From: Chlorops oryzae
Taxonomy: Eukaryota; Arthropoda; Insecta; Diptera; Chloropidae
NCBI GenBank assembly: GCA_020466095.1
Contig: CM035807.1
Span: 83,600,241-83,664,240, forward strand
Reading direction: 5' to 3'
DNA: 64,000 nucleotides
This document shows positions 23,381 to 34,744 of the stretch, piece by piece. The stretch's first letter is position 1; every line of letters starts with the position of its first letter. A program made the translations under genes and the position numbers. The notes under the pieces were generated by a model. That model saw nothing but the letters and a program-made list of their open reading frames with translations. It made no database searches and was not told where the DNA came from.

Positions 23381-26300
23381 ATTTGAAAGCATTACAGCGG
23401 CTTCTTTACACAAATAGGTGCAGAATGGATTGATGGAATCTTTTCGTATTTAACTTAATTCCTTCCCTCCATTTGTACCGGTAAAATTTTACAAAAATCT
23501 AGTTTAAGCATTTTGAAATTTTCATATTTAACTCGTGATACCTCGCTATGTGATTTTTTCGCAATTCCAATATTTGATTGCAAAAATTACATTTTCTGAT
23601 GACTCTGGCGTCATTGAAACGATTGGGCTCGAAATTATTTGCCTTTCACGAAATCAAAACGATAATCCTTTTTTCCCGTCAATATTTTGTAATCGATGTT
23701 GTTGTGAGTGGTTGAGTTTCGTGAAATAATGTTTGTGTGTGGAAAAATTCGGGCTTGAACGAATGCGACGGAAGCAACAATATACAAAAGCATGGACCAT
23801 TGCTGTCAAATTTAGTTGTGGTTGGCATTTTGAGAGAGCTTTATGGCTCACAAAATCTCTGGGCTAATGGAAAATGCCCAATTTTAGGTCCACTAAAACG
23901 TTTTACAGCTGAAACCTAAGTTTATAATACCAACTATGGTTAGTCCATTTTTTTTTTTTTTTGATTAACCATAATAAGCAATCGCTTATGTAGCTGCTTA
24001 AAGTGTGATTTTGATAAATTCATATGAAACCTCTTGTATGTTGACTTGAGCATGGGTCGAGTTACAAAGCCTGCCGTTTTTGACTGATAAGGTGAGAGAC
24101 AACAAGTTAATTTTCTGCTTTTTGTTTCAAGGCAAATTGACAAAATATATATTGTTTATTTATTTATTTATTTTATTTGTATATATCTTGTATATTAAAT
24201 ACTACACAATATTTAATTAGGAGCTCTAGCACTGGGCCATCGGCTTGTTTTTAATTATCCTGAATGCAGGGGGAGACAAATCAATCGGTTGTTTTTCTTC
24301 AACCACACCTTTTTTTTGAGAAAATATATTTTTTGATGCAGAAATGATGATGGCCAATATTTATTGGCATATTTTTGCATTTGGGAAGAAAATGGTGTCC
24401 TATTTCTGTTATTGATTTCCTATGTAAATTTGGGCCAAAGAGTTTTAAATAGGCTCTGAAGAGCATGTGCTTTTCAAGTTGTTGCCAAAAAGACGCTCTT
24501 CTCTTATCATTAAAAAATTATTTTTCACATCCCGAAAACCTTAGAAATTGACGCCCTTTTTCGACTATTCAAAAGGCACTTGATCGCTTCCGAAGGTGTA
24601 GACAGTCTTCCACTTGAAGTCAATAATGTTAACCCACGATGTCGGATGGTCTTTCAAAATATAGATCGGTCTTACAAAACCTATAAAATTCTGGATTTTT
24701 ATTTATGTTTTCTTAACTCACTAGCAATAATCTTAGATATACTTTTAGTCTCACCACATAATTTAGTGACTTAAGAGTTAAAGTTTTTGACATTTTTTGA
24801 CTTTGAAATCTAAACTGACGCCATTTTTGAAGGTTTTTCCATCATCGAAACGAAACAATTTTAACGAGTTCATACTGTACGTAAAGTGTCAATAGCAGGC
24901 TGCATTGCCGGAAGCCAAAAATTGAAAGCCACAAATTCTTTAGTGGAGCGTAACATAGCAAATATTATCATCAATGTACTTATATTAACGTTCCCTCGGC
25001 CCACCGCAGACGCTCAACATAAACAAACACATCTCATATTGACTCGTAATCGTAATTGAACAAGTCGCATTCCACTGCACGAACATACATACATACTTAG
25101 AAACTTCATACTCACATTTGAAGTGCACACGTTCAACTCAAAAGGATTCGAGCCCGACAATGATTAACACATCAAATTCATTGAAGCTTATAAATACGTG
25201 AGCACTGTGTGTGGAGTACGGGGGGTCTGCCCGACCATTGAGGCGACTTGTTTGTGTGCGAATGTTCGTAACATAAAAGTTGCAATTTCGACTTGACTTT
25301 GGCATTGTAAAAAGGATAACAAGTTATTTTGCTTTACGATCCATTGGACTATCCCACTGAAATCGAGCAACGTGTATTAACACTTTTGAAAGGATTTCAA
25401 ATATGGTGTCGTTCGTGTAAGTAATGAAACAAACTGCCAAATAATGCGTGACCAAGTCACGTACTAAAAACACATAATATCAAAAGATTATAAATTACTC
25501 GTTCACATTGTGGCGGTTGCCGAAAGGTAAGGGGCATGATTTCTATTAGCTTTCATTTATTTTGCGTTGCTTTTCATGGCTGGAGGATTTTATTTCCCAA
25601 AAACCGGACAATTGCACAATTTCCTGTGCGTGTTTTTTCTTGTATAACGATTTTCGTCAATAAAGCTAGTTACTAATAGCTCAGTTTTAAAGACGGATCA
25701 ATTTTAGAAGAAAAAAAAAATCATTCTCTTATCAGCTTTTGTTTCGAGGCTGTTAAAAGGCTTGCTGGGAAAAATCCTTTCTCTTCTTTTCTCGCTATGG
25801 CCCATTTAGTACTGGCAGTGCTCGGGTAGTGACACCGCAGGACTACGAATAAAAACAATCGAAACTATTCACAATGTTTTATTCTTTTCGTGGCTTTGAA
25901 TGGGCGTACTTTCAATCATTTTCATTGTAGTCGACGGTGATGTCGACGCCATTCACATTTTTGTTTGTTTGAAATATTGCCAGACTAGATAAAAAAAATA
26001 AAATAAAATAAAATAAAATAAAAAATCTACTAGAAAAGCCCAAACTAGCTGAACCCCGAAATTGCAGTCTGTCGGTGGCGATGCTTTAATTTGAACAGAT
26101 TTTTTCTTGTTATTTTATTTAGCTTTTCGTGAACTTACTGCAAGTGCTTCAATCGGTCCTTTTTCTGAGCGCGTTCTGTCAACTGAGCTTTTAGCTCCTG
26201 TCAATTTGGCTTTGTATGAAAATCGAATTTGAAATTCGATTGGCAAAAATCGGGTTTCGGGAAAGTCGGTGTCTTAAAATAGAACGATTCCAAACAAAAT

Positions 26301-26528
26301 CCAACTCGATGGAAGCTTTAATAACTTTTATTCGATTTTGTTTGTCACAACAAGGCGTCCGGGATAAAATGATCTAAACCCTTTGATGCTAAGCCAGTGA
26401 ACAGAGAATATGTATCATGAAACGCCAAAAAAACAATTTTTTAATTTTTGTGAAAATAGAAAATATATTTTTCTATGCATGATGACTCAACTAAAGGCTT
26501 TGAAAGTGAATTAAATTTGAACCACGGC
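23381..26528. other. non-coding stretch
   Basis: No gene or element recognised except a poly-T run at about 23948-23962 and the microsatellite at 25990-26026. Confidence 0.4.
25990..26026 (+). repeat. (AAAAT)n microsatellite
   Basis: Uninterrupted AAAAT pentamers for about 37 bp. Confidence 0.9.
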
Positions 26529-27552
26529 TCAAAAAACAGGACCACTAAAATTATAAAATATTCAAGTGTTGTTGAAGTTGCCATTAGGGGCCCATATACC
26601 GACTATTTGTATAATTTCTAGATTAAGGTGAAAACACGCTTTGCCACGCCAACTGTAAGATTCCATCAATTATTTCGAATCCTTACGTTTGCAAATTACA
26701 CTGTGAACATTTTCGGAGGGTTATAGATATGCTAAACAAATACGAATGCATTCATTTTGAAAGTACTCGGTGAGTCGTACAAAAATCCGTATTTTGAGGC
26801 AGTTTTGGGATTTTTGCTGCAACATTGATTTTTTTCTAGTTCTGCGCAAAGGTACCCTGAAGAATGCGAACGTGAAAACAGTAACCAAGTAAATTTTTTG
26901 TAGGATGCTTATGGCTACAAAGGAAGTATAAGCCTGACCAATTAAAATTCCCGTTCAAGACACACATGTTAAATAATTCGGGTGTAGGGGACCAATTCGA
27001 AAAACGACCACAAATTGCTTGCCATACGCCATATACGACTTTTTAAATTTTTGGAAATCGATATTACTTGCCTTTGAAACATTGTTCACAATTATCAAAT
27101 TTCATCAAAATATTGAAATAACTTCAAGATTTTAGAGCAGTTTCTTGTGATTTTCGAAAACAGACAGTTGGGATTTTTGTACTAGACAGTCGTACCACCT
27201 TAAAAATGGTCCGCAAATTTTGGATGCTATGCACAGAATAGTCATTTCGTAACATTTGATTTCGTTACTTTCATGTGCTATTACTGTGCAGTTACTTACC
27301 TGGCAGTTTACGTACAAATCAGAAAGGGTCATCTGAATTTTTATCTTCCTTTCGCATAATCGATAAATCTGGATATAATGACAGACAGACGGACAAACAG
27401 ACGGGCAGACGGGTGGACATGGCTAAATCGAATCTCCTGGTGACGCTGATCATTTCTATATATATTTTTTATGGTCTATCTCGACTGGTTCTGGGTGTTA
27501 CACACAACCACACAAACGCAATATACCCTCGACACAGAGTGTGTCGGGTATA
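26529..27552 (-). mobile_element. DINE-1-like copy C, 3' end missing
   Basis: On the right it ends with the exact reversed family 5' terminus (CAATATACCCTCGACACAGA, GTGTGTCGGGTATA) preceded by CTATCTCGACTGGTTCTGGG and a GACAGACGGACAAACAGACGG block. To the left are two diverged cores (GCAGTTTTGGGATTTTTG, GGTACCCTGAAGAATG, TTTAGAGCAG). The left terminus (AACAAGTAAGG..) is absent; the boundary near 26529 is approximate. Confidence 0.75.
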
Positions 27553-28344
27553 AAAATCTTACGTTATTAATGGACAGCCTCAAAGTGCACAACTTAATTC
27601 TCGGCCATAATTTTAGGATCGATTTAAGAATGAAGTTTCGACGACGATCTGACTAAACCAAATATAGGGGGTTGCTATACTCACCGAGTACATTTTATGT
27701 GTTGCACAGTGTTATTAAACACATCGTGAATGTTAGAATAACAATAAAAGTTGATGCATGAGGTTGCTTTTGCTCACCCAACGCTCTATAATTCATTTTA
27801 TCTTTTGGCAAACACATTGAGAAGCAACAGCATTGAAATCATTGTTCTAGCGTTTTATGTCATATGCGGTAGTTTATCATTGTCTAGTTCATTTCGACGA
27901 TTGATTTTGTATACTTTTCCACATTTGTGAAAAAAAGACTAAACAAAAAAAAAAAATTTAAAATCAATGGCATCATAACAATATATTGTTACGTGTGTAT
28001 GTTTTGGCATATAAATATTTCAAGAGATTGATTACTGCATTATGCAGATAATGTGAATCGCAGCTGAGCAAGCTAAACTCAGGGAGAGCTCTTGGAAGAG
28101 GAGCTCGATTTAGCCTTAGACCTCCGAGATGTTTTGTATTCACTAGCCTTATTGTTCGAATCCACGGAAAAGTCGTTAATTGTATTCTATAGTATACATA
28201 GATATGTACACACTTATGTTTTTCCTAATTGAGGATCGAATTTAGTAACTCATTCAATCAATGCGTTCCACACCAGCTTTTAGTTGGCCCACCGATAATT
28301 ATTCTCCAATGCTGAAGAAAATCTAATTCCATTTACTTAATTTG
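27553..28344. other. non-coding, begins with dispersed repeat module
   Basis: Apart from the repeat at 27587-27690 nothing is recognised. Confidence 0.4.
27587..27690 (+). repeat. dispersed ~100-bp repeat module, copy 2
   Basis: It matches 19541-19641 from AACTTAATTCTCGGCC to GTTGCTATACTCACCGAGTA. It lies only about 35 bp beyond the 5' terminus of DINE-1-like copy C; copy 1 has no such neighbour, so it is probably an independent repeat. Confidence 0.55.
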
Positions 28345-29548
28345 CTATCATTGTTAAATTTTTTTTATCATCGCTGCCAATTGTCCCGCCACTGTTGCCA
28401 GTTTTGGGGAATCCCCTCTAAATTAAAATACAAAGATGAGCTTTAGTTAGATCCTTAGGGCAGAAAAGAAGGCAGGAACATTTTTATGTTCTGAGACATT
28501 CAGGTCAGTATTCCGCTAAAAAACTGGTTACCGCAGTTCAGCCGTCGATTAGATTTCCAAAAATTTGGAAAAGTGGGCTTGGTAAGAGGGTGGTTTTTGT
28601 AAGAAAATTGAACCAAAGTCGGCATATGAGAACCATAAGAGCCTTAAAGATCCCCAGAAAAGGTTTTCTTAATATTTGCGGCCTTATGACGTGTTTTAAA
28701 CGGGCCTGACTATAACACTCTTACTTGTTTGTTCTGTGTTTGAAGCTTTAATTTAATTTTTTTTTCTGCATACATCAGCTTAACATTTTTCTTGAGATTT
28801 TCTGGACCTTTGACTATACTTTGACTGGAAATTTGACATTAATAAAGTATACAAAGTTGTTAGCTATAAAAACCTTTTATTCGCATCAAAAGGTGTTACT
28901 TCTCGTAACATCATCATTATAATCACGTTTAACATCTGCATATGTCATATATTTAATAAAATCAATGTGCTGCCGAATTTCAGCTTTAATGGATTGAGGG
29001 TTTTTTCTGTACAGTTACATTGCCCATAGTTATCTCTCCTGTAATGCCTTGTGAAATATCTCGAAAACGGAAAAGGACATTTTGAATGTCGGGATATTTT
29101 TAAACGTTTGCAGAATTGGATTAACTTCTTCCTTTCCGATTATTAAACCGCTCTATTGAGACGTTTCGTTTTCTATTGGTGGATCAGGACAAGCTTTCTA
29201 TGCTTTTTCTTATCAGAGAAGAATTTTTCTTTTAATTTAATTGAAATTTATTTCTAAATGAAGGGCATTGAGAGCTCATTTTCACGGCATTACATTGTAC
29301 CTTAGCACGTAAATTTTTTTAAATTGTAGAGCCGAGTGTTGTAGGTTAAGACGGTTTTTGTTTTTAAGGCATATTTTAGAAGAAAAAGGCGTTTTCGGGA
29401 GTAAAACTCTCCTTATCTACTATATAAAGAAGAAACGTTTGGTATCAAAAATAACCTTCAAAAGGACACAGTCGAAAATTTTATTTGAGTATTTTTGATT
29501 TTTTTAGTGATCCCAAGTAATCATGATTACAAGCTAATTAATTATTTT
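28345..29548 (+). repeat. 1.2-kb tandem duplication, copy 1
   Basis: It begins CTATCATTGTTAAATTTTTT and ends CTAATTAATTATTTT. The same sequence restarts at 29549 (CTATGATTGTTAAATTTTTT) and continues, with insertions, to 34290. It includes the phrases GATGAGCTTTAGTTAGATCC, a truncated DINE-1-like piece and CAAAAGGTGTTACTTCTCGT. About 90 bp present in copy 2 near 32612-32690 is deleted here. Confidence 0.85.
28510..28731 (+). mobile_element. DINE-1-like 3' fragment D
   Basis: It runs from CGATTAGATTTCCAAAAATT through GGCATATGAGAACCATAAGAG to GGGCCTGACTATAACACTCTTACTTGTTT, the family 3' end. The 5' part is missing. It was duplicated with its surroundings (see 32710-32932). Confidence 0.8.
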
Positions 29549-30534
29549 CTATGATTGTTAAATTTTTTTATCATCGCTGCCAATTGTTCCGCCACTATTT
29601 CCAGTTAAGGGGAATCTCCTCTAAATTAAAAGACATACACTGAAAGAAATATCGGCAGTAATATTGAATAAAAATTTTCGTAAATATTTGAATACGAATT
29701 TTAGTCAATATAACGAATTTTCTTCATGCTGACGAAAATATTTGTTATATTGCAGAAATTTTGTGAATGGAACGAAAAAAAATTCTTCAATATGAGTTAA
29801 ATAGTTTAATCAATATAACAAAACTTCTTCATAGGTACGAAAACATTTCTTCACACTGAAGAAATTTTCTTATATATGACAAAAGCTTTCGTAGGACATT
29901 TAAAAATTTAGAATTTTCGTATAAATGAAGAAATTTCTTCAATATGACGTAATTTGTTTTTTGCTATGAAGAAATTTCGTTAATATAACAAAACGTATTC
30001 GTGAATATAAAGAAATGAATTTCGTAAATATGAAGAAATTTTTTCAATATGAAGAAGAAATTGTCTTAAAATTAATTTATATATTAAATATAACGAATTT
30101 ATTTCGTATAAATAAAGAAATTTCTTCAATATGACTAATGTAATTCTTGAGATATGAAGAATTTCTTCAATATTACGAAAAAGTGAACATTTTTAAGAAG
30201 TTATTGGGGTTGATGAGTCTTAAGGCGGAAGATTCAGCGTCATAAGCAAAGTTCGTCGATGAAGTTAAAACGCGTTTTTTTATGGAAGCAGAGAAATTGT
30301 GTCTGATAGGTGTGTATTAAGTCATATATATTTTGCGAAGTGTTCCGTTTTTAATAAACTAAAATTTTTTAAAGTGCCACATTGACGGGGAGACGCTTCT
30401 GCATATGAGTGAGGTTCATATTTCGTACTGCATCCGGTGACACTGGAAGTTGATACGCTGAAAACAAAAACTCAGCACAATATTTAACTTTTTAATGCTT
30501 AATTTTGGAATATAATTGTAAAATATAGTACAGA

Positions 30535-31762
30535 CAGGCGCGCAGCCAGGATTTCAATTTGGGGGGGGTTCGCAGAAAATTTTTCTAAATATTTTTTATT
30601 TTTATTTTCGTAAAAAGCTTACAAAATATATAATTAAAATATATTTACATAAATATTTTACATTTTTATAAGGTATACAAAGTAAAAAAAGTATTTTCGA
30701 AGAAACTTATTCAATTTAAAGTGCAATGTTAAGTCTGCGCTTGCTTTCAGCAAGTTTATTTAGTATGTCCTCTACACTGGGAGTAAGATCTCGATGGACG
30801 TAGAGGAGTGCTAAGGCATTTAACCTCTGTTCTGTCATTGTAGATCTAAGATAAGTTTTGAGTCGGCGGAGAGTTTGAAAACGAACTCTCATTTTCACAT
30901 GTGGTTATTGGAAGAGTAGCCAAAATAGTTAATAAAATAAAAATAGTTGGTAAAATATCTTTTTTACAAAATTTTATAGCGTCAAACACTGTTTTTGGTC
31001 TTTCATTTTTTTCTAAATTATTAATTAATTTATACCAAATAGTGAGCTCCATTTTTGAATCATCAAAATTTCCCTCTAAATCATCTTGATAAAACTGAAA
31101 GAGTTTTTTAAATTTGTCTAAAAAATCATCAACTTTTGCAGTATCGCTTTGAGGAAATAAAACTTGAAAACCAAGAAGAATATCCTTGTGTTTTGAAAAG
31201 CGATTGGTTAAGTTGACAATAAATGCATCCACAAAAGGTAAATAAAGGGAAATACGATAATAATATTCAACACTTTTAGTATGAAAATGTGCTTCGTGGT
31301 CCTGAGAATGTGCGAGCCTAGGTTTTTTCAAAATAAGTCCGCTTGATAAAGCTTGCTTCTCAGCGTTTTTAAACAATTTCTGAAATTCTTCCTCAGCGTT
31401 ACTTCTTAAGGTTTGAATATTCTCTAAGCATATATCTGCTAGGACAACAGCATATTTGAGATCAATGTTTCTACCTTGTAAATATTTACATAGAACAAAT
31501 GTGTAACTAAAAACTTGATTTATACAATGAAGAGATATAAGAAATTCGCCTTTTTGTAAGGCACATTTTAATAAATTAGACTGACTTGACACATTTTGAT
31601 CATTCCAAGAGGAAATTCGGTCAAGAACTAAAATTATTGCATCATAAAACTTAATAAAAGAGTTTGTAGGACGGCGATGTAGAAATGTAAGCTGTGTCGT
31701 GTATTTTTTCCTTAATTTGGGGGGGGTTTGAACCCCCAAAACCCCCCCTGGCTGCGCGCCTG
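30535..31762 (-). mobile_element. hAT-superfamily element copy 2, nested in foldback element 2
   Basis: CAGGCGCGCAGCCAGG termini flanked by an exact 8-bp duplication AGTACAGA (30527-30534 and 31763-31770). At 1228 bp it is almost the same as copy 1, with a shorter G tract. Confidence 0.92.
30716..31735 (-). pseudogene. hAT transposase C-terminal fragment, copy 2, frameshifted
   Basis: Same fragment as at 8943-9915, open from the terminal repeat (KLRKKY..) through QVLFPQSDTAKVDDFLDKFK to TTCENE. One extra T (GAGTTTGAAAACGA against GAGTTGAAAACGA in copy 1, near 30873) shifts the frame inside the dimerisation motif; the rest (TLRRLKTYLRSTMTEQRLNA, then VEDILNKLAESKRRLNIAL) continues in another frame to a stop at 30716. 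Unlike copy 1, this copy keeps the natural C terminus. Thus the two copies carry different lesions. No N-terminal part or start codon is present. Confidence 0.8.
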
Positions 31763-32709
31763 AGTACAGAAAATATATATCTATGTACAATATTGATCTT
31801 TGGAGGCATTATAAGAAACGCAATACTAAATAAAAATAATATTAAAATTAATTTCGATGTAATTTACTTTGACTTCACATTTTGGTTTAAAGTAATATTT
31901 TTAGGGAAAATGCTGCATTATTATGAAAAATTTCTTTAAGTCCTTTCATAATATTTTAGAATTTTCGTCCTTTTAACGACACAATCATATATACATAAAA
32001 TTGTTTTTTAATTCTTATCGCGAGTCTTTATTTAGTCAATCATTATGGCTTGCAATGAGAAAGTTAATATACTGTTTTGTGTGTATGATATTTGGACGAT
32101 TTTCTTGTCTATAAAAATAGCAGATGTGAGACAGACGGGACTCACAACAGTTAATACATATGATGAAATTTTAAAATATATAAATATGAAGAAATTTCTT
32201 CAATATAACTAAGCAGGGTTGCGTATTTCAATAAATTTTCTTCATACTGAAGAAAATCTTTTGTAATATTGAAGAAATTTATTCAATATCAATAATTATT
32301 TTCGTAATATGAAGAAATTTCTTCAATATAACGAAGCAGGATAACATACTTGAAGAAATTTGACTAAAATAATTTCGTAGATATGAAGATATTTCTTCAA
32401 TATAACGAAATTTTTTTTCCTGATTTGAATTTCTTCATATTGAATATCGTCTTTATTCATATTGATTGCTTTTTTTTTAGTTAGCTCTATTTTTACTGCC
32501 GTTTCTTCAATAACGCAGCCCATTTCTTCAATATTACCTACGGATTTTTTCGGTGTAGATGAGCTTTAGTTAGATCCTTAGGGCAGAAAAGAAGGCAGGA
32601 AAATTTTTTATGAGGCCTTATAGGATCAAGTTTTTGTTTTTAGAAGATTTCAAAATTAATTTTTAAGGAATTTAAGCCTTGTTCTGAGACATTCAGGTCA
32701 GTATTCCGC

Positions 32710-32932
32710 TTAAAAACTGGTAACCGCAGTTCAGCCGTCGATTAGATTTCCAAAAATTTGGAAAAGTGGGCTTCGTAAGAGGGTGGTTTTTGTAAGAAAA
32801 TTGAATCAAAGTCGGCATATGAGAACCATAAGAGCCTTAGAGATCCCCAGAAAAGGTTTTCTTAATACTTGTGGCCTTATGACGTGTTTTAAACGAGCCT
32901 GACTATAACACTCTTACTTGTTTGTTCTGTGT
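32710..32932 (+). mobile_element. DINE-1-like 3' fragment D', duplicate of the one at 28510
   Basis: Nearly identical to fragment D, ending GAGCCTGACTATAACACTCTTACTTGTTT. It was duplicated with the 1.2-kb unit, not inserted separately. Confidence 0.8.
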
Positions 32933-33322
32933 TTGAAGCTTTAATTTCATTTTTTTTTCTGCATACATCAGCTTAACATTTTTCTTGAGAATTTCTGGAC
33001 CTTTGACTATACTTTGACTGGAAATTTGACATTAATAAAGTATACAAAGTTGTTAGCTATAAAAACCTTTTATTCGCATCAAAAGGTGTTACTTCTCGTA
33101 ACATCATCATTATAATCACGTTTAACATCTGCATATGTCATATATAATATTTAATAAAATCAATGTGCTGCCGAATTTCAGCTTTAATGGATTGAGGGTT
33201 TTTTCTGTACAGATACATTGCCCATAGTTATCTCTCCTGTAATGCCTAAATATCTCGAAAACGGAAAAGGACATTTTGAATGTCATTTAATTTTGCTCTT
33301 TTTTCATCAGCATAAATATCGC

Positions 33323-33801
33323 TTTTAGGGCCAATATTACCAAGCATATTTAAAAAAATTTTAAAATAAAAATCCGCTTTTGGTTTTTACCATTCCAATT
33401 TTTAAAAAAATTTTAAATCACCTCGGCACTGCGTTTAAATATGACATCAAATTTGAGTTCGATTTTCAAAAACCAGCTGTTTGGAAAAATTCAAAGAAAT
33501 AAGTTTCAAAAAAAATTCAGTTTTGGAAATAACACAATACATTAGATGGGACTAAAAGCTTTGGAGTCACAGGGCAGCAATTTGGAGTACGAAACAATCG
33601 TTAAAATGGCTCTTTATAGAATCCGTTTTTAAAAATAACGATCTAATCAGCTGTCAAATGTACTCACAGCTCTGGAAGTAGACGGTACGTAAATTTCGAT
33701 GCTTAAAAAATTGCGATATTGAAAATGAAATTTATTTTAAAAAATTTTTAATTTTAATTTTAAAATTTTTTTAAATATGCCTGGTAATATTGGCCCTAAA
33801 A
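33323..33801. mobile_element. MITE with TTTTAGGGCCAATATTACC termini
   Basis: The left end TTTTAGGGCCAATATTACCA and the right end, in reverse, are identical for 20 bases, and pairing continues through GCATATTTAAAAAAATTTTAAAAT. It is absent from copy 1 of the tandem duplication; the extra sequence there spans about 33282-33827, so some flanking bases were gained with it or lost in copy 1. No coding capacity. Confidence 0.75.
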
Positions 33802-34550
33802 GGGAAAATGATAAAATACAAAACTGGATATTTTTAAACGTTTGCAGAATTGGAGTAACTTCTTCCTTTCCGATTATTAAACCGCTCTATTGAGACGTTT
33901 CGTTTTCTATTGGCGGATCAGGTCAAGCTTTCTTCAGTTTTTTTTTTTTTTTATCAGAAAAGAATTTTTCTTTTAATTTAATTGAAATTTATTTCTAAAT
34001 GAAGGGCATTGAGAGATCATTTTCACGGCATTACATTGTACCTTAGCACGTAAATTTTTTTAAATTGTGGAGCCGATTGTTGTAGGTTAAGACGGTTTTT
34101 GTTTTTAAGGCATATTTTAGAAGAAAAGGTAGTTTTCGGGAGTAAAACTCTACCTTATCTACTATATAAAGAAGAAACGTTTGGTATCAAAAATAACCTT
34201 CAAAAGGACACAGTCGAAAATTTTATTTGAGTATTTTTGATTATTTTTAGTGATCCCAAGTAATCATGATTACAAGCTAATTAATTATTTACTTGCAATC
34301 ATAATGAATTACTAATCAGAAATTACACACAATTTTATTGTCCTGTCTTGCCATGCTATTTGCACGCTATTCATAAAAATCGGAGAAGTTAAGGGGAAGC
34401 CATAATCGCTTGAAGTGGAGAAAAAATTGTCACAAGATTAATTTCTCATACAAATCAACACAGGTGTAATTGTCCGGCTTCGTATGGCCCACCGTGTTTG
34501 TTCGTTGATATCACAATCCTTTTGCCGGCGTTTAAGTAAAGCTTGAGGTT

Positions 34551-34584
34551 TCAGTCTCTTTCAGTGCGCGCGGGTGTTCGGTCG
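34551..34584 (+). promoter_or_regulatory. Inr + DPE core promoter
   Basis: The initiator TCAGTC at 34551 puts +1 at A34553; GGTCG at 34580-34584 starts exactly at +28 and fits the DPE consensus RGWYV. There is no TATA box. A second initiator-like TCAGTG lies at 34561. Both consensus and spacing are those of TATA-less fly promoters. Confidence 0.6.
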
Positions 34585-34744
34585 TCGGTTTTCGAAAGTC
34601 TCGGGTCGCGGATCGCAGAGTGTTTTTAGTGCCTACGAGTGTGTATATTGTCTGTCAATTCTCTGCTCGTCGCTCGATGAGTGAAAAGAAGAATTCGTTT
34701 GGTTTGTGCATATCGAACAGCATCGTTTACAATATGTTCGTAAG
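34553..34744 (+). other. candidate first exon with strong splice donor
   Basis: Starts at the Inr and ends GTAAG|GTGAGTCACT, a near-perfect donor with GT at 34745. GC content and CpG frequency are visibly higher than around it (GTGCGCGCGGGTGTTCGGTCG). The leader is about 124 nt before the first in-frame ATG (34677). Confidence 0.55.
34677..34744 (+). CDS. putative N-terminal coding part of a spliced gene (22 codons)
   Basis: ATG at 34677 opens a frame beginning MSEKKNSFGL and running through CISNSIVYN to the donor at 34744, where two bases of a codon remain (phase 2). I do not recognise the protein. Support comes from the promoter and donor on either side, not from homology. The acceptor and later exons are not identified and may lie beyond the window. 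An alternative is that the whole exon is 5' UTR. No signal peptide is evident. Confidence 0.35.

Larger units (their letters stand above)
29638..32555. mobile_element. foldback-type element 2 with GAAGAAATTTCTTC arms, TA target duplication
   Basis: Ends are TA|CACTGAAAGAAATATC and, in reverse, TA|CACCGAAAAAATCCGTAGG, with GTAATATTGAA just inside both. Flanking TA lies at 29636-29637 and 32556-32557; copy 1 of the tandem duplication shows the empty site (ATACAAAGATGAGC). The arms (about 29638-30190 and 32160-32555) are degenerate direct repeats of a module around GAAGAAATTTCTTCAATATG, itself palindromic. The central ~340 bp on each side of the hAT insertion is unique sequence with no recognised gene. 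Confidence 0.8.
29549..34290 (+). repeat. 1.2-kb tandem duplication, copy 2, enlarged by insertions
   Basis: It resumes the unit at 29549, is interrupted by foldback element 2 (29638-32555), continues with GATGAGCTTTAGTTAGATCC at 32558, is interrupted again around 33282-33827 by a MITE region, and ends with GCTAATTAATTATTT at 34290. Copy 1 provides the uninterrupted reference for each junction. Confidence 0.85.
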
